Below are positions 42,306 to 55,794 of a DNA stretch of 64,000 nucleotides, piece by piece (position 1 is the stretch's first letter; each line of letters starts with the position of its first letter). The notes below the pieces were generated by a model that worked only from the letters and a program-made list of their open reading frames with translations, was not told where the DNA came from and did not search any database. The stretch lies in the NCBI GenBank assembly GCA_023091665.1, contig JALJCQ010000001.1, positions 1,922,001-1,986,000 on the forward strand. Reading direction: 5' to 3'. Source of the DNA: Pythium myriotylum (taxonomy: Eukaryota; Oomycota; Peronosporomycetes; Pythiales; Pythiaceae). A program made the position numbers and the translations under genes.

Positions 42306-42658
42306 TGTTGGAAGGTCGCTTGGTTGGTGGGATGCAAAATGCAAAGTGAATTGATCGGGACTTAGTTCGCTGCTGCTACCTCTAAGCCGTCTGTGTGTGT
42401 CCTACGCTACCGTAATCATATGTATGTCCTACCTATCGTAAACATATGCAAACATAGACTGACTTCGTGGATACTTCGACGAAGTCGATGGGTGGCACTG
42501 GATTCAAACCAGAACCAGACGGAGAATCTTCCACATGTCGAATCTTCCACATGTCGAATCTTCCACGGAGAATCTTCTGCAGGAGAATCTTCTACAGCCG
42601 AGCTTCAACTGCCGAGCTTCAATGATGACGCTGGGTTCGAGGCGCATCATCTTCAACA
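42306..42658 (-). repeat. LTR L16, 353 bp, 3' LTR of copy 13
   Basis: Left flank CGGAC (42301-42305). It resembles the array LTRs, not its own partner L17 (five or so base differences plus 6 bp), which suggests conversion or exchange with the array. Confidence 0.96.
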
Positions 42659-45600
42659 CTCCCCCTCGACTCGACTGCGTCTTGGACACCGAGCTTGGTG
42701 CGGAGCACGTCGAACTGGACAGTGGGGATCGGCTTGGTCATGATGTCGGCAAGCATGTCTTGGGTCGGGCAATACTGCAGACACACTTGACCGTCCTCGA
42801 CCTTCTCACGAACGAAGTGGTAGCGAATGTCGATGTGCTTGGTGCGCTTGTGGAACTCGGGGTTCTTGGCCAACGCGATGGCACCTTGGTTGTCTTCGTA
42901 CACCGTGAGCGCTTGGTCACTTGCAACTTCGCCGAGTTCGCACAGGAACGCCTTGAGCCACACGGCTTCTTGGATCGCTTCCGATAGAGCCATGTACTCT
43001 GCTTCGGTCGAGGAGAGGGCGACAGTTCGCTGCTTCTTGCTGCGCCAGCTGATGCATCCGCCGTTGAGCATGAACACGTAGCCGCTGGTGCTTCGACGTG
43101 ACTCGATGTCGCCAGCCCAGTCGGCGTCGGAGTAGCCGACCAGTCTTCCGTCGTTCGATGCCGAGAACTGCAGGCCGTACGTCGGAGTCGCTTGCAGATA
43201 CCGGAGCACACGCTTGAGAGCTTGCCAGTGTGTTGGACACGGGTCCGCGGCGAACTGGCTGAGTGTGCCGACTGCCGCTGCGAGGTCTGGTCGAATCAGT
43301 GCGCCGACTGCACTTCGGTACGGCACGTTCTTCATGGTGTCTTCGTGCTTGCAACCACCTTCACACATGGCCTTGGTCAGCTTGAGTCCGGGGTCTTGAG
43401 GAGTCCTCACTGGTTTGCAGTCTTGCATGCCGAACTTGGTCAGGATCGACTGCAGGAACTTGGTCTGCCGCATGGTCACGTCGCCGGACTTGGGGTCTTG
43501 ATCAACTTCCATGCCGAGGCAGTACTTGAGTTCGCCGAGGTCGGACATCTCGAAGCGTTCGCTGAGTGCACGCTTGGTCGCCGTGAGCAACTCGAGGCTG
43601 TTGCAGGCGAGGATGAGGTCGTCGACGTAGATCACCACGAAGATCATCGCTGAGCCGCTCCGCTTGACGTACACGCAGTGGTCCATCTCGCACTTGGTGA
43701 AGCCGACCTTGCGCATGAAGGCGTCGATGGTCTGGTTCCACATGCGTGGCGACTGCTTGAGACCGTAGAGCGAGCGCTTGAGCTTGCACACGTAGTCCGG
43801 GTGGCGCTGGTCGACGAAGCCTTCGGGCTGCTTCATGTAGATTTCTTCGTCGAGGTTGCCGTTCAGGAACGCCGTCTTGACATCCATCTGATGGATCATG
43901 AGCTTGTGTCGAGCGGCGATGCTGAGGATGGTGCGGATCGACGTGAACTTGGCGACGGGTGCGAACGTCTCTTCGAAGTCGATGCCGTACTTCTGCAGGA
44001 ACCCCTTGGCAACGAGTCGAGCCTTGTACCGCTCGACGAGTCCTTCGGCGGTTTCCTTGACCTTGAACACCCACTTGCTGGTGATGGCCTTGCGTCCGGC
44101 TGGCAAAGGGACTAGGTCCCATGTCTCGTTCTTCTTGAGCGACTCAAGCTCGGAGTCGCAGGCTTCCTTCCAGTTGCTGGCGTCGTCGGATTCCATCGCC
44201 GACTTGAACGATGTCGGCAACTCTCCCCCTGAATTCACGACGAGAGCAAACTCTTCGTAATCTTGGTCTTCTCCCCCTTGTTCTTGCACGTCTTCGCCTT
44301 CTTCATCTTCATCTTCTACGCCTTCCTCTTCGATCGACGTGAGCAGTGCAGACAGATCTTCGAGCGATGTCCTTGGACCTTGCGTGGGTGGTGGAGTCGC
44401 ACCACTTGTGCGACCAACCCGTCCGTAGCGCTTCTCAACTGGCGGTTCAGCCAGGTTCTCGAGCGAGTGCGTGCGAGAGTGGCGCTTGGACCCTGGTGCG
44501 TAGTCGACATTCGGCTGCTGGGCCGATGCTGGTGCTGCTGGACGCTGCGACCGCTGGCCCTGTTGCCACTCCGGTCGCTCGTAGCTGCGCTGACTTGGTG
44601 CTGGTGAGGCTGGCTGCTCACCCATGTCTTCATCATCTTGGTTGTCGGTTGCTTCATCTTCATCTTCTTCATCTTCATCGTCGCGGAACTCGACGGACTT
44701 GCTCCAGGGTTCTTCGCGCATGCCATCGTCGAATGTGTCTTCCATGAACTGCGCGTCTCGACTGATGACGATCCGGCCGGTTGCGATTTCTTCAAACCGA
44801 TACGCCTTCTCGTGGTCCGAGTAGCCGAGGAACCGACACAAGATGGCTCGGGCGTCGAACTTCGACCGCTTCTCCTTGGGCACGTGGACGTACGCATGGC
44901 AGCCGAACACCTTGAAGTTGGCGAGCAAGGGCTTCTTCCCGTACCATTCTTCGTACGGCGACTTGTACAAGTCTTGAGCGCGGGTCGGAAGTCGGTTGCG
45001 AACTTCGACTGCAGTCATGACGGCTTCGCCCCAGTACTCGTCGGACAAGTTGGCATGGTGGAGCTTGCAACGACCACACTCACCGATGGTTCGGTTCATG
45101 CGCTCCGCCACACCGTTCAACTGAGGCGTGTATGGCGGCGTGACATCGTGCTCGATGCCACGCTTGCGGCAGAACTTGGCAAGTTTGGCCGACTGGTACT
45201 CGCCGCCGCCGTCGGTTCGAAGCACCTTGACTCGACGACCGGTTTGGTTCTCGGCCCAGTTGACGAACTCGACGAACTTGTCGTAGACTTCGTCCTTGGA
45301 CCGCATCAGGTACAACTTGCACAGTCGAGACTTGTCGTCGGTGAAGGTGGCAAAGTACTTCATGCCGCCGAAAGTCGGAGTCTTCATGGGGCCGGCCACA
45401 TCGCTGTACACGACGTCAAGCAGATTCGCAGACCGCTTGGTCGTGCCCGACTGGAACTTGACGCGAGTCAGCTTGCCGAGTGCACAGCCTTCACAGACCT
45501 CCCACTCTTGCACAGACCCAATGTCGAGTCCGTCGGCGAGGTCCTTCTTGACGATGGCTTCGAGACCGCTGAAGCCGATGTGACCGAGTCGGAGGTGCCA

Positions 45601-46962
45601 CAGGTACGACTTGGACATGGCGCGACCTCGTCTTGTACTGGCGGCGTGGGCTGCTTCAGTCGACACTGGAGACATGTTGAGCTTGAACAGACCCTTGCCG
45701 ATTCGAGTGCCGATGGTCCGCTTGGCGCCCTTCAGCATGACGAAGCAACCGTCCTTGTCGAACGTCACGGGAGCAACGTCCTCCGTGAATCTTCCGACCG
45801 AGAACAGGTTGCGGCTGAGCTTGGGGATATGCCACACGTTGGTGAGCAAACCCTTCTTGACACCGCTTGGAGTCTTCATCGACATGAGAATGTCTCCCAC
45901 GCCGACCGCTTGGACCGTGCCATCATCGGCCAGATGCACGTCGACTGGGTCAATCTTCTTGTAGTTCATCATGAACTGCTTGGTTCGCGACATGTGCTGA
46001 GTCGCACCCGAGTCGACCAACCACGCCGTGGATTGACTCGACTTGCCTTGGGTCTTCCCGACCGAGAACAGGTACTCGCCGGGGTCTTCATCTCGCGCAA
46101 GGTTGGCTCGCTGGAACCGTTGCCGAGGGTTGCCGTTTCCGTTGCCGTTGCCGTTGCCGCCGGAGTTGCCGTTGCCGTTGCCGTTGTCCTTGACACGCGA
46201 GTGGCACTCCGCGGCCCAATGACCGATCTTGCCGCAGTAGTTGCACGTGCCAGTCTTCTTGACTGCACGGCCCTTGGGCTTTGCGTCACTTGTCATGAAC
46301 GCTTGGCCAAGCGTGGCTCCGTCGCCACCTTGCTCCTTGCGCTTCATGTCTTCATGGAGCAGCCGAGACGTCACGAGTTCCCACGTGAGCGCGTCGACAC
46401 GCGACTCCAACGCCGTGATGAGGAACTGGTACGACTCGCTGAGACTGCCGAGAAGCGTGATCACCAAGTCGTCTTCGCTGACCGGAGCGCCGACTGCGTC
46501 GAGTTGCTCGGCCAGGGTCTTGAGCTTGTTGATGTGCGTGAGCACATCGTCACCTTCTTCCATCATGGTCGTGAAGAAACGACGACGAAGAAAGAGCTTG
46601 TTGGCAAGGCTCTTCTTCTCGAAGTGTTCTTCCAGTCTTGACCATGCATCTTGCGCACCACTCGCCGACCGAACCAGCGGGAGCTGCGAGTCTTCCATCG
46701 CGAGACAGATCATCGCGAGCGCCTTGCGAGACTTCTTCTTGAAGAGGGCTCGGTCCGCGTCGGTCTGGCACTGCTCGAGTTTGACCTCTCCACAGACAAC
46801 TTCCCAGACGTCGCGTTCTTCGAGCACCATCTGCATCTTGAACTTCCATGTGTGGAAGTTGGTTCCGTCGAACTTGTTGATGCGGGCTGGGGTGGTCGAA
46901 TCCATGGCGAAGGCTGGGGAGGCGAAGTCGGTGGAGGCAGAGTCGGCTGGGCTTGGGCTCAT
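42619..46962 (-). CDS. gag-pol: Copy 13 copia Gag-Pol polyprotein, open frame (1,447 aa)
   Basis: Continuous from the ATG in the primer-binding site (46962-46960) to the stop in L16. All domains seen in copy 11 are present: Gag, CCHC knuckle, protease DSGAT, HHCC, DDE integrase, RT with YVDD and RNase H. It differs by an 18-nt in-frame deletion near 43292 that removes six residues between RT and RNase H; this deletion is shared with the whole array and may weaken the enzyme. The acidic linker is of the [11 protein letters not shown] type. The stop falls two residues earlier than in copy 11, because L16 lacks the 6-bp insert. Confidence 0.93.
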   Translation of the reverse strand: MSPSPADSASTDFASPAFAMDSTTPARINKFDGTNFHTWKFKMQMVLEERDVWEVVCGEVKLEQCQTDADRALFKKKSRKALAMICLAMEDSQLPLVRSASGAQDAWSRLEEHFEKKSLANKLFLRRRFFTTMMEEGDDVLTHINKLKTLAEQLDAVGAPVSEDDLVITLLGSLSESYQFLITALESRVDALTWELVTSRLLHEDMKRKEQGGDGATLGQAFMTSDAKPKGRAVKKTGTCNYCGKIGHWAAECHSRVKDNGNGNGNSGGNGNGNGNGNPRQRFQRANLARDEDPGEYLFSVGKTQGKSSQSTAWLVDSGATQHMSRTKQFMMNYKKIDPVDVHLADDGTVQAVGVGDILMSMKTPSGVKKGLLTNVWHIPKLSRNLFSVGRFTEDVAPVTFDKDGCFVMLKGAKRTIGTRIGKGLFKLNMSPVSTEAAHAASTRRGRAMSKSYLWHLRLGHIGFSGLEAIVKKDLADGLDIGSVQEWEVCEGCALGKLTRVKFQSGTTKRSANLLDVVYSDVAGPMKTPTFGGMKYFATFTDDKSRLCKLYLMRSKDEVYDKFVEFVNWAENQTGRRVKVLRTDGGGEYQSAKLAKFCRKRGIEHDVTPPYTPQLNGVAERMNRTIGECGRCKLHHANLSDEYWGEAVMTAVEVRNRLPTRAQDLYKSPYEEWYGKKPLLANFKVFGCHAYVHVPKEKRSKFDARAILCRFLGYSDHEKAYRFEEIATGRIVISRDAQFMEDTFDDGMREEPWSKSVEFRDDEDEEDEDEATDNQDDEDMGEQPASPAPSQRSYERPEWQQGQRSQRPAAPASAQQPNVDYAPGSKRHSRTHSLENLAEPPVEKRYGRVGRTSGATPPPTQGPRTSLEDLSALLTSIEEEGVEDEDEEGEDVQEQGGEDQDYEEFALVVNSGGELPTSFKSAMESDDASNWKEACDSELESLKKNETWDLVPLPAGRKAITSKWVFKVKETAEGLVERYKARLVAKGFLQKYGIDFEETFAPVAKFTSIRTILSIAARHKLMIHQMDVKTAFLNGNLDEEIYMKQPEGFVDQRHPDYVCKLKRSLYGLKQSPRMWNQTIDAFMRKVGFTKCEMDHCVYVKRSGSAMIFVVIYVDDLILACNSLELLTATKRALSERFEMSDLGELKYCLGMEVDQDPKSGDVTMRQTKFLQSILTKFGMQDCKPVRTPQDPGLKLTKAMCEGGCKHEDTMKNVPYRSAVGALIRPDLAAAVGTLSQFAADPCPTHWQALKRVLRYLQATPTYGLQFSASNDGRLVGYSDADWAGDIESRRSTSGYVFMLNGGCISWRSKKQRTVALSSTEAEYMALSEAIQEAVWLKAFLCELGEVASDQALTVYEDNQGAIALAKNPEFHKRTKHIDIRYHFVREKVEDGQVCLQYCPTQDMLADIMTKPIPTVQFDVLRTKLGVQDAVESRGSVEDDAPRTQRHH

Positions 46963-46966
46963 AACC

Positions 46967-47325
46967 TGTTGGAAGGTCGCTTGGTTGGTGGGATGCAAAA
47001 TGCAAAGTGAATTGATCGGGACTTAGTTCGCTACTGCTACCTCTAAGCCGTCTGTGTGTGTCCTACGCTACCATAATCAAATGTATGTCCTACCTATCGT
47101 AAACATATGCAAACATAAACTGACTTCGTGGATACTTCAACGAAGTCGATGGGTGGCACTGGATTCAAACCAGAACCAGACGGAGAATCTTCCACATGTC
47201 GAATCTTCCACATGTCGAATCTTCCACGGAGAATCTTCTGCAGGAGAATCTTCTACAGCCGAGCTTCAACTGCCGAGCTTCAACTGGAATGATGACGCTG
47301 GGTTCGAGGCGCATCATCTTCAACA
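46967..47325 (-). repeat. LTR L17, 359 bp, 5' LTR of copy 13
   Basis: The primer-binding site lies on its left and CGGAC on its right, where RT of copy 12 resumes with ATCTCGAAG. Confidence 0.97.
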
Positions 47326-50300
47326 CGGACATCTCGAAGCGTTCGCTGAGTGCACGCTTGGTCGCCGTGAGCAACTCGAGGCTGTTGCAGGCGAGGATGA
47401 GGTCGTCGACGTAGATCACCACGAAGATCATCGCTGAGCCGCTCCGCTTGACGTACACGCAGTGGTCCATCTCGCACTTGGTGAAGCCGACCTTGCGCAT
47501 GAAGGCGTCGATGGTCTGGTTCCACATGCGTGGCGACTGCTTGAGACCGTAGAGCGAGCGCTTGAGCTTGCACACGTAGTCCGGGTGGCGCTGGTCGACG
47601 AAGCCTTCGGGCTGCTTCATGTAGATTTCTTCGTCGAGGTTGCCGTTCAGGAACGCCGTCTTGACATCCATCTGATGGATCATGAGCTTGTGTCGAGCGG
47701 CGATGCTGAGGATGGTGCGGATCGACGTGAACTTGGCGACGGGTGCGAACGTCTCTTCGAAGTCGATGCCGTACTTCTGCAGGAACCCCTTGGCAACGAG
47801 TCGAGCCTTGTACCGTTCGACGAGTCCTTCGGCGGTTTCTTTGACCCTGAACACCCACTTGCTGGTGATGGCCTTGCGTCCGGCTGGCAAAGGGACTAGG
47901 TCCCAGGTTTCGTTCTTCTTGAGCGACTCAAGCTCGGAGTCGCAGGCTTCCTTCCAGTTGCTGGCGTCGTCGGATTCCATCGCCGACTTGAACGATGTCG
48001 GCAACTCTCCCCCTGAATTCACGACGAGAGCAAACTCTTCGTAATCTTGGTCTTCTCCCCCTTGTTCTTGCACGTCTTCGCCTTCTTCGTCTTCATCTTC
48101 TACGCCTTCCTCTTCGATCGACGTGAGCAGTGCAGACAGATCTTCGAGCGATGTCCTTGGACCTTGCGTGGGTGGTGGAGTCGCACCACTTGTGCGACCA
48201 ACCCGTCCGTAGCGCTTCTCAACTGGCGGTTCAGCCAGGTTCTCGAGCGAGTGCGTGCGAGAGTGGCGCTTGGACCCTGGTGCGTAGTCGACATTCGGCT
48301 GCTGGGCCGATGCTGGTGCTGCTGGACGCTGCGACCGCTGGCCCTGTTGCCACTCCGGTCGCTCGTAGCTGCGCTGACTTGGTGCTGGTGAGGCTGGCTG
48401 CTCACCCATGTCTTCATCATCTTGGTTGTCGGTTGCTTCATCTTGATCTTCATCATCTTCATCGTCGCGGAACTCGACGGACTTGCTCCAGGGTTCTTCG
48501 CGCTTGCCATCGTCGAATGTGTCTTCCATGAACTGCGCGTCTCGACTGATGACGATCCGACCGGTTGCGATTTCTTCAAACCGATACGCCTTCTCGTGGT
48601 CCGAGTAGCCGAGGAACCGACACAAGATGGCTCGGGCGTCGAACTTCGACCGCTTCTCCTTGGGCACGTGGACGTACGCATGGCAGCCGAACACCTTGAA
48701 GTTGGCGAGCAAGGGCTTCTTGCCGTACCATTCTTCGTACGGCGACTTGTACAAGTCTTGAGCGCGGGTCGGAAGTCGGTTGCGAACTTCGACTGCAGTC
48801 ATGACGGCTTCGCCCCAGTACTCGTCGGACAAGTTGGCATGGTGGAGCTTGCAACGACCACACTCACCGATGGTTCGGTTCATGCGCTCCGCCACACCGT
48901 TCAACTGAGGCGTGTATGGCGGCGTGACATCGTGCTCGATGCCACGCTTGCGGCAGAACTTGGCAAGTTTGGCCGACTGGTACTCGCCGCCGCCGTCGGT
49001 TCGAAGCACCTTGACTCGACGACCGGTTTGGTTCTCGGCCCAGTTGACGAACTCGACGAACTTGTCGTAGACTTCGTCCTTGGACCGCATCAGGTACAAC
49101 TTGCACAGTCGAGACTTGTCGTCGGTGAAGGTGGCAAAGTACTTCATGCCGCCGAAAGTCGGAGTCTTCATGGGGCCGGCCACATCGCTGTACACGACGT
49201 CAAGCAGATTCGCAGACCGCTTGGTCGTGCCCGACTGGAACTTGACGCGAGTCAGCTTGCCGAGTGCACAGCCTTCACAGACCTCCCACTCTTGCACAGA
49301 CCCAATGTCGAGTCCGTCGGCGAGGTCCTTCTTGACGATGGCTTCGAGACCGCTGAAGCCGATGTGACCGAGTCGGAGGTGCCACAGGTACGACTTGGAC
49401 ATGGCGCGACCTCGTCTTGTACTGGCGGCGTGGGCTGCTTCAGTCGACACTGGAGACATGTTGAGCTTGAACAGACCCTTGCCGATTCGAGTGCCGATGG
49501 TCCGCTTGGCGCCCTTCAGCATGACAAAGCAACCGTCCTTGTCGAACGTCACGGGAGCAACGTCCTCCGTGAATCTTCCGACCGAGAACAGGTTGCGGCT
49601 GAGCTTGGGGATATGCCACACGTTGGTGAGCAAACCCTTCTTGACACCGCTTGGGGTCTTCATCGACATGAGAATGTCTCCCACGCCAACTGCTTGGACC
49701 GTGCCATCATCGGCCAGATGCACGTCGACTGGGTCAATCTTCTTGTAGTTCATCATGAACTGCTTGGTTCGCGACATGTGCTGAGTCGCACCCGAGTCGA
49801 CCAACCACGCCGTGGATTGACTCGACTTGCCTTGGGTCTTCCCGACCGAGAACAGGTACTCGCCGGGGTCTTCATCTCGCGCAAGGTTGGCTCGCTGGAA
49901 CCGTTGCCGAGGGTTGCCGTTTCCGTTGCCGTTGCCGTTGCCGCCGGAGTTGCCGTTGCCGTTGCCGTTGTCCTTGACACGCGAGTGGCACTCCGCGGCC
50001 CAATGACCGATCTTGCCGCAGTAGTTGCACGTGCCAGTCTTCTTGACTGCACGGCCCTTGGGCTTTGCGTCACTTGTCATGAACGCTTGGCCAAGCGTGG
50101 CTCCGTCGCCACCTTGCTCCTTGCGCTTCATGTCTTCGTGGAGCAGCCGAGACGTCACGAGTTCCCACGTGAGCGCGTCGACACGCGACTCCAACGCCGT
50201 GATGAGGAACTGGTACGACTCGCTGAGACTGCCGAGAAGCGTGATCACCAAGTCGTCTTCGCTGACCGGAGCGCCGACTGCGTCGAGTTGCTCGGCCAGG

Positions 50301-50746
50301 GTCTTGAGCTTGTTGATGTGCGTGAGCACATCGTCACCTTCTTCCATCATGGTCGTGAAGAAACGACGACGAAGAAAGAGCTTGTTGGCAAGGCTCTTCT
50401 TCTCGAAGTGTTCTTCCAGTCTTGACCATGCATCTTGCGCACCACTCGCCGACCGAACCAGCGGGAGCTGCGAGTCTTCCATCGCGAGACAGATCATCGC
50501 GAGCGCCTTGCGAGACTTCTTCTTGAAGAGGGCTCGGTCCGCGTCGGTCTGGCACTGCTCGAGTTTGACCTCTCCACAGACAACTTCCCAGACGTCGCGT
50601 TCTTCGAGCACCATCTGCATCTTGAACTTCCATGTGTGGAAGTTGGTTCCGTCGAACTTGTTGATGCGGGCTGGGGTGGTCGAATCCATGGCGAAGGCTG
50701 GGGAGGCGAAGTCGGTGGAGGCAGAGTCGGCTGGGCTTGGGCTCAT
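47326..50746 (-). pseudogene. Copy 12 main part: Gag, protease, integrase, RT up to FEMS
   Basis: Open from the ATG at 50746-50744 through Gag, zinc knuckle, protease, integrase, acidic linker and RT including YVDD, to FEMS, where copy 13 is inserted. The frame runs into L17 and stops at 47165. The missing RT connection and RNase H lie beyond copy 13 in the last array unit (41418-42305). A conservative K-to-R change (KWVFRV) and a few silent changes mark it. Its 5' LTR (L18) is also the 3' LTR of copy 14. Confidence 0.93.
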
Positions 50747-50750
50747 AACC

Positions 50751-51109
50751 TGTTGGAAGGTCGCTTGGTTGGTGGGATGCAAAATGCAAAGTGAATTGAT
50801 CGGGACTTAGTTCGCTACTGCTACCTCTAAGCCGTCTGTGTGTGTCCTACGCTACCATAATCAAATGTATGTCCTACCTATCGTAAACATATGCAAACAT
50901 AAACTGACTTCGTGGATACTTCAACGAAGTCGATGGGTGGCACTGGATTCAAACCAGAACCAGACGGAGAATCTTCCACATGTCGAATCTTCCACATGTC
51001 GAATCTTCCACGGAGAATCTTCTGCAGGAGAATCTTCTACAGCCGAGCTTCAACTGCCGAGCTTCAACTGGAATGATGACGCTGGGTTCGAGGCGCATCA
51101 TCTTCAACA
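50751..51109 (-). repeat. LTR L18, 359 bp, shared by copies 12 and 14
   Basis: The primer-binding site of copy 12 abuts its left end and the polypurine tract of copy 14 abuts its right end, so one LTR serves both. No target duplication is seen at either side. This is the signature of recombination between LTRs of two elements. Confidence 0.96.
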
Positions 51110-54100
51110 CTCCCCCTCGACTCGACTGCGTCTTGAACACCAAGCTTGGTGCGGAGCACGTCGAACTGGACAGTGGGGATCGGCTTGGTCATGATGTCGG
51201 CAAGCATGTCTTGGGTCGGGCAATACTGCAGACACACTTGGCCGTCCTCGACCTTCTCACGAACGAAGTGGTAGCGAATGTCGATGTGCTTGGTGCGCTT
51301 GTGGAACTCGGGGTTCTTGGCCAACGCGATGGCACCTTGGTTGTCTTCGTACACCGTGAGCGCTTGGTCGCTTGCAACTTCGCCGAGTTCGCACAGGAAC
51401 GCCTTGAGCCACACGGCTTCTTGGATCGCTTCCGATAGAGCCATGTACTCTGCTTCGGTCGAGGAGAGGGCGACAGTTCGCTGCTTCTTGCTGCGCCAGC
51501 TGATGCATCCGCCGTTGAGCATGAACACGTAGCCGCTGGTGCTTCGACGTGACTCGATGTCGCCAGCCCAGTCGGCGTCGGAGTAGCCGACCAGTCTTCC
51601 GTCGTTCGATGCCGAGAACTGCAGGCCGTAGGTCGGAGTCGCTTGCAGATACCGGAGCACACGCTTGAGAGCTTGCCAGTGTGTTGGACACGGGTCCGCG
51701 GCGAACTGGCTGAGTGTGCCGACTGCCGCTGCGAGGTCTGGTCGAGTGCCGACCATGAGGTACATGAGTGCGCCGACTGCACTTCGGTACGGCACGTTCT
51801 TCATGGTGTCTTCGTGCTTGCAACCACCTTCACACGTGGCCTTGGTCAGCTTGAGTCCGGGGTCTTGAGGGGTCCTCACTGGTTTGCAGTCTTGCATACC
51901 GAACTTGGTCAGGATCGACTGCAGGAACTTGGTCTGCCGCATGGTCACGTCGCCGGACTTGGGGTCTTGATCAACTTCCATGCCGAGGCAGTACTTGAGT
52001 TCGCCGAGGTCGGACATCTCGAAGCGTTCGCTGAGTGCACGCTTGGTCGCCGTGAGCAACTCGAGGCTGTTGCAGGCGAGGATGAGGTCGTCGACGTAGA
52101 TCACCACGAAGATCATCGCTGAGCCGCTCCGCTTGACGTACACGCAGTGGTCCATCTCGCACTTGGTGAAGCCGACCTTGCGCATGAAGGCGTCGATGGT
52201 CTGGTTCCACATGCGTGGCGACTGCTTGAGACCGTAGAGCGAGCGCTTGAGCTTGCACACGTAGTCCGGGTGGCGCTGGTCGACGAAGTCTTCGGGCTGC
52301 TTCATGTAGATTTCTTCGTCGAGGTTGCCGTTCAGGAACGCCGTCTTGACATCCATCTGATGGATCATGAGCTTGTGTCGAGCGGCGATGCTGAGGATGG
52401 TGCGGATCGACGTGAACTTGGCGACGGGTGCGAACGTCTCTTCGAAGTCGATGCCGTACTTTTGCAGGAACCCCTTGGCAACGAGTCGAGCCTTGTACCG
52501 CTCGACGAGTCCTTCGGCGGTTTCCTTGACCTTGAACACCCACTTGCTGGTGATGGCCTTGCGTCCGGCTGGCAAAGGGACTAGGTCCCAGGTCTCGTTC
52601 TTCTTGAGCGACTCGAGCTCGGAGTCGCAGGCTTCCTTCCAGTTGCTGGCGTCGTCGGATTCCATCGCCGACTTGAACGATGTCGGCAACTCTCCCCCTG
52701 AATTCACGACGAGAGCAAACTCTTCGTGGTCTTGATCTTCTCCCCCTTGTTCTTGCACGTCTTCGCCTTCTTCGTCTTCATCTTCTACGCCTTCCTCTTC
52801 GATCGACGTGAGCAGTGCAGACAGATCTTCGAGCGATGTCCTTGGACCTTGCGTGGGTGGTGGAGTCGCACCACTTGTGCGACCAACCCGTCCGTAGCGC
52901 TTCTCAACTGGCGGTTCAGCCAGGTTCTCGAGCGAGTGCGTGCGAGAGTGGCGCTTGGACCCTGGTGCGTAGTCGACATTCGGCTGCTGGGCCGATGCTG
53001 GTGCTGCTGGACGCTGCGACCGCTGGCCCTGTTGCCACTCCGGTCGCTCGTAGCTGCGCTGACTTGGTGCTGGTGAGGCTGGCTGCTCACCCATGTCTTC
53101 ATCATCTTGGTTGTCGGTTGCTTCATCTTGATCTTCATCATCATCATCGTCGCGGAACTCGACGGACTTGCTCCAGGGTTCTTCGCGCTTGCCATCGTCG
53201 AATGTGTCTTCCATGAACTGCGCGTCTCGACTGATGACGATCCGACCGGTTGCGATTTCTTCAAACCGATACGCCTTCTCGTGGTCCGAGTAGCCGAGGA
53301 ACCGACACAAGATGGCTCGGGCGTCGAACTTCCACCGCTTCTCCTTCGGCACGTGGACGTACGCATGGCAGCCGAACACCTTGAAGTTGGCGAGCAAGGG
53401 CTTCTTCCCGTACCATTCTTCGTACGGCGACTTGTACAAGTCTTGAGCGCGGGTCGGAAGTCGGTTGCGAACTTCGACTGCAGTCATGACGGCTTCGCCC
53501 CAGTACTCGTCGGACAAGTTGGCATGGTGGAGCTTGCAACGACCACACTCACCGATGGTTCGGTTCATGCGCTCCGCCACACCGTTCAACTGAGGCGTGT
53601 ATGGCGGCGTGACATCGTGCTCGATGCCATGCTTGCGACAGAACTTGGCAAGCTTGGCCGACTGGTACTCGCCGCCGCCGTCGGTTCGAAGCACCTTGAC
53701 TCGACGACCGGTTTGGTTCTCGGCCCAGTTGACGAACTCGACGAACTTGTCGTAGACTTCGTCCTTGGACCGCATCAGGTACAACTTGCACAGTCGAGAC
53801 TTGTCGTCGGTGAAGGTGGCGAAGTACTTCATGCCGCCGAAAGTCGGAGTCTTCATGGGGCCGGCCACATCGCTGTACACGACGTCAAGCAGATTCGCAG
53901 ACCGCTTGGTCGTGCCCGACTGGAACTTGACGCGAGTCAGCTTGCCGAGTGCACAGCCTTCACAGACCTCCCACTCTTGCACAGACCCAATGTCGAGTCC
54001 GTCGGCGAGGTCCTTCTTGACGATGGCTTCGAGACCGCTGAAGCCGATGTGACCGAGTCGGAGGTGCCACAGGTACGACTTGGACATGGCGCGACCTCGT

Positions 54101-55431
54101 CTTGTACTGGCGGCGTGGGCTGCTTCAGTCGACACTGGAGACATGTTGAGCTTGAACAGACCCTTGCCGATTCGAGTGCCGATGGTCCGCTTGGCGCCCT
54201 TCAGCATGACAAAGCAACCGTCCTTGTCGAACGTCACGGGAGCAACGTCCTCCGTGAATCTTCCGACCGAGAACAGGTTGCGGCTGAGCTTGGGGATATG
54301 CCACACGTTGGTGAGCAAACCCTTCTTGACACCGCTTGGGGTCTTCATCGACATGAGAATGTCTCCCACGCCAACTGCTTGGACCGTGCCATCATCGGCC
54401 AGATGCACGTCGACTGGGTCAATCTTCTTGTAGTTCATCATGAACTGCTTGGTTCGCGACATGTGCTGAGTCGCACCCGAGTCGACCAACCACGCCGTGG
54501 ATTGACTCGACTTGCCTTGGGTCTTCCCGACCGAGAACAGGTACTCGCCGGGGTCTTCATCTCGCGCAAGGTTGGCTCGCTGGAACCGTTGCCGAGGGTT
54601 GCCGTTTCCGTTGCCGTTGCCGTTGCCGCCGGAGTTGCCGTTGCCGTTGCCGTTGTCCTTGACACGCGAGTGGCACTCCGCGGCCCAATGACCGATCTTG
54701 CCGCAGTAGTTGCACGTGCCAGTCTTCTTGACTGCACGGCCCTTGGGCTTTGCGTCACTTGTCATGAACGCTTGGCCAAGCGTGGCTCCGTCGCCACCTT
54801 GCTCCTTGCGCTTCATGTCTTCGTGGAGCAGCCGAGACGTCACGAGTTCCCACGTGAGCGCGTCGACACGCGACTCCAACGCCGTGATGAGGAACTGGTA
54901 CGACTCGCTGAGACTGCCGAGAAGCGTGATCACCAAGTCGTCTTCGCTGACCGGAGCGCCGACTGCGTCGAGTTGCTCGGCCAGGGTCTTGAGCTTGTTG
55001 ATGTGCGTGAGCACATCGTCACCTTCTTCCATCATGGTCGTGAAGAAACGACGACGAAGAAAGAGCTTGTTGGCAAGGCTCTTCTTCTCGAAGTGTTCTT
55101 CCAGTCTTGACCATGCATCTTGCGCACCACTCGCCGACCGAACCAGCGGGAGCTGCGAGTCTTCCATCGCGAGACAGATCATCGCGAGCGCCTTGCGAGA
55201 CTTCTTCTTGAAGAGGGCTCGGTCCGCGTCGGTCTGGCACTGCTCGAGTTTGACCTCTCCACAGACAACTTCCCAGACGTCGCGTTCTTCGAGCACCATC
55301 TGCATCTTGAACTTCCATGTGTGGAAGTTGGTTCCGTCGAACTTGTTGATGCGGGCTGGGGTGGTCGAATCCATGGCGAAGGCTGGGGAGGCGAAGTCGG
55401 TGGAGGCAGAGTCGGCTGGGCTTGGGCTCAT
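51064..55431 (-). CDS. gag-pol: Copy 14 copia Gag-Pol polyprotein, intact (1,455 aa)
   Basis: Open from the ATG in the primer-binding site (55431-55429) to the stop inside L18, with the same length as copy 11 and therefore the same domain positions. Gag with CCHC knuckle, protease DSGAT, HHCC domain, integrase D-D-35-E, RT with YVDD and RNase H with SDADW, STEAEY and EDNQG are all intact. Small differences include a Gly-to-Asp change in the RT segment KQPEDFVDQ, conserved as Gly in the other copies, and an acidic linker beginning [10 protein letters not shown]. Whether the Gly-to-Asp change affects RT cannot be judged here. Confidence 0.95.
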   Translation of the reverse strand: MSPSPADSASTDFASPAFAMDSTTPARINKFDGTNFHTWKFKMQMVLEERDVWEVVCGEVKLEQCQTDADRALFKKKSRKALAMICLAMEDSQLPLVRSASGAQDAWSRLEEHFEKKSLANKLFLRRRFFTTMMEEGDDVLTHINKLKTLAEQLDAVGAPVSEDDLVITLLGSLSESYQFLITALESRVDALTWELVTSRLLHEDMKRKEQGGDGATLGQAFMTSDAKPKGRAVKKTGTCNYCGKIGHWAAECHSRVKDNGNGNGNSGGNGNGNGNGNPRQRFQRANLARDEDPGEYLFSVGKTQGKSSQSTAWLVDSGATQHMSRTKQFMMNYKKIDPVDVHLADDGTVQAVGVGDILMSMKTPSGVKKGLLTNVWHIPKLSRNLFSVGRFTEDVAPVTFDKDGCFVMLKGAKRTIGTRIGKGLFKLNMSPVSTEAAHAASTRRGRAMSKSYLWHLRLGHIGFSGLEAIVKKDLADGLDIGSVQEWEVCEGCALGKLTRVKFQSGTTKRSANLLDVVYSDVAGPMKTPTFGGMKYFATFTDDKSRLCKLYLMRSKDEVYDKFVEFVNWAENQTGRRVKVLRTDGGGEYQSAKLAKFCRKHGIEHDVTPPYTPQLNGVAERMNRTIGECGRCKLHHANLSDEYWGEAVMTAVEVRNRLPTRAQDLYKSPYEEWYGKKPLLANFKVFGCHAYVHVPKEKRWKFDARAILCRFLGYSDHEKAYRFEEIATGRIVISRDAQFMEDTFDDGKREEPWSKSVEFRDDDDDEDQDEATDNQDDEDMGEQPASPAPSQRSYERPEWQQGQRSQRPAAPASAQQPNVDYAPGSKRHSRTHSLENLAEPPVEKRYGRVGRTSGATPPPTQGPRTSLEDLSALLTSIEEEGVEDEDEEGEDVQEQGGEDQDHEEFALVVNSGGELPTSFKSAMESDDASNWKEACDSELESLKKNETWDLVPLPAGRKAITSKWVFKVKETAEGLVERYKARLVAKGFLQKYGIDFEETFAPVAKFTSIRTILSIAARHKLMIHQMDVKTAFLNGNLDEEIYMKQPEDFVDQRHPDYVCKLKRSLYGLKQSPRMWNQTIDAFMRKVGFTKCEMDHCVYVKRSGSAMIFVVIYVDDLILACNSLELLTATKRALSERFEMSDLGELKYCLGMEVDQDPKSGDVTMRQTKFLQSILTKFGMQDCKPVRTPQDPGLKLTKATCEGGCKHEDTMKNVPYRSAVGALMYLMVGTRPDLAAAVGTLSQFAADPCPTHWQALKRVLRYLQATPTYGLQFSASNDGRLVGYSDADWAGDIESRRSTSGYVFMLNGGCISWRSKKQRTVALSSTEAEYMALSEAIQEAVWLKAFLCELGEVASDQALTVYEDNQGAIALAKNPEFHKRTKHIDIRYHFVREKVEDGQVCLQYCPTQDMLADIMTKPIPTVQFDVLRTKLGVQDAVESRGSVEDDAPRTQRHHSS

Positions 55432-55435
55432 AACC

Positions 55436-55794
55436 TGTTGGAAGGTCGCTTGGTTGGTGGGATGCAAAATGCAAAGTGAATTGATCGGGACTTAGTTCGC
55501 TACTGCTACCTCTAAGCCGTCTGTGTGTGTCCTACGCTACCATAATCAAATGTATGTCCTACCTATCGTAAACATATGCAAACATAAACTGACTTCGTGG
55601 ATACTTCAACGAAGTCGATGGGTGGCACTGGATTCAAACCAGAACCAGACGGAGAATCTTCCACATGTCGAATCTTCCACATGTCGAATCTTCCACGGAG
55701 AATCTTCTGCAGGAGAATCTTCTACAGCCGAGCTTCAACTGCCGAGCTTCAACTGGAATGATGACGCTGGGTTCGAGGCGCATCATCTTCAACA
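55436..55794 (-). repeat. LTR L19, 359 bp, 5' LTR of copy 14
   Basis: The primer-binding site lies on its left; its right end is followed by CAGCG and plus-strand RT of copy 15. Confidence 0.96.

Larger units (their letters stand above)
42306..47325 (-). mobile_element. Copy 13: complete copia element, 5,020 bp, TSD CGGAC
   Basis: LTRs L16 and L17, primer-binding site, polypurine tract and CGGAC on both sides (42301-42305 and 47326-47330). It is inserted in RT of copy 12, just after FEMS, in the same orientation. The unequal LTRs point to later exchange with the neighbouring array rather than to age. Confidence 0.96.
50751..55794 (-). mobile_element. Copy 14: copia element, 5,044 bp, intact coding, LTR shared with copy 12
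   Basis: LTRs L18 and L19 appear identical on inspection. The right flank is CAGCG in copy 15; the left side is copy 12, not CAGCG, so the original left flank was lost when L18 was formed. With an intact polyprotein, primer-binding site and polypurine tract it remains potentially active. Confidence 0.93.
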
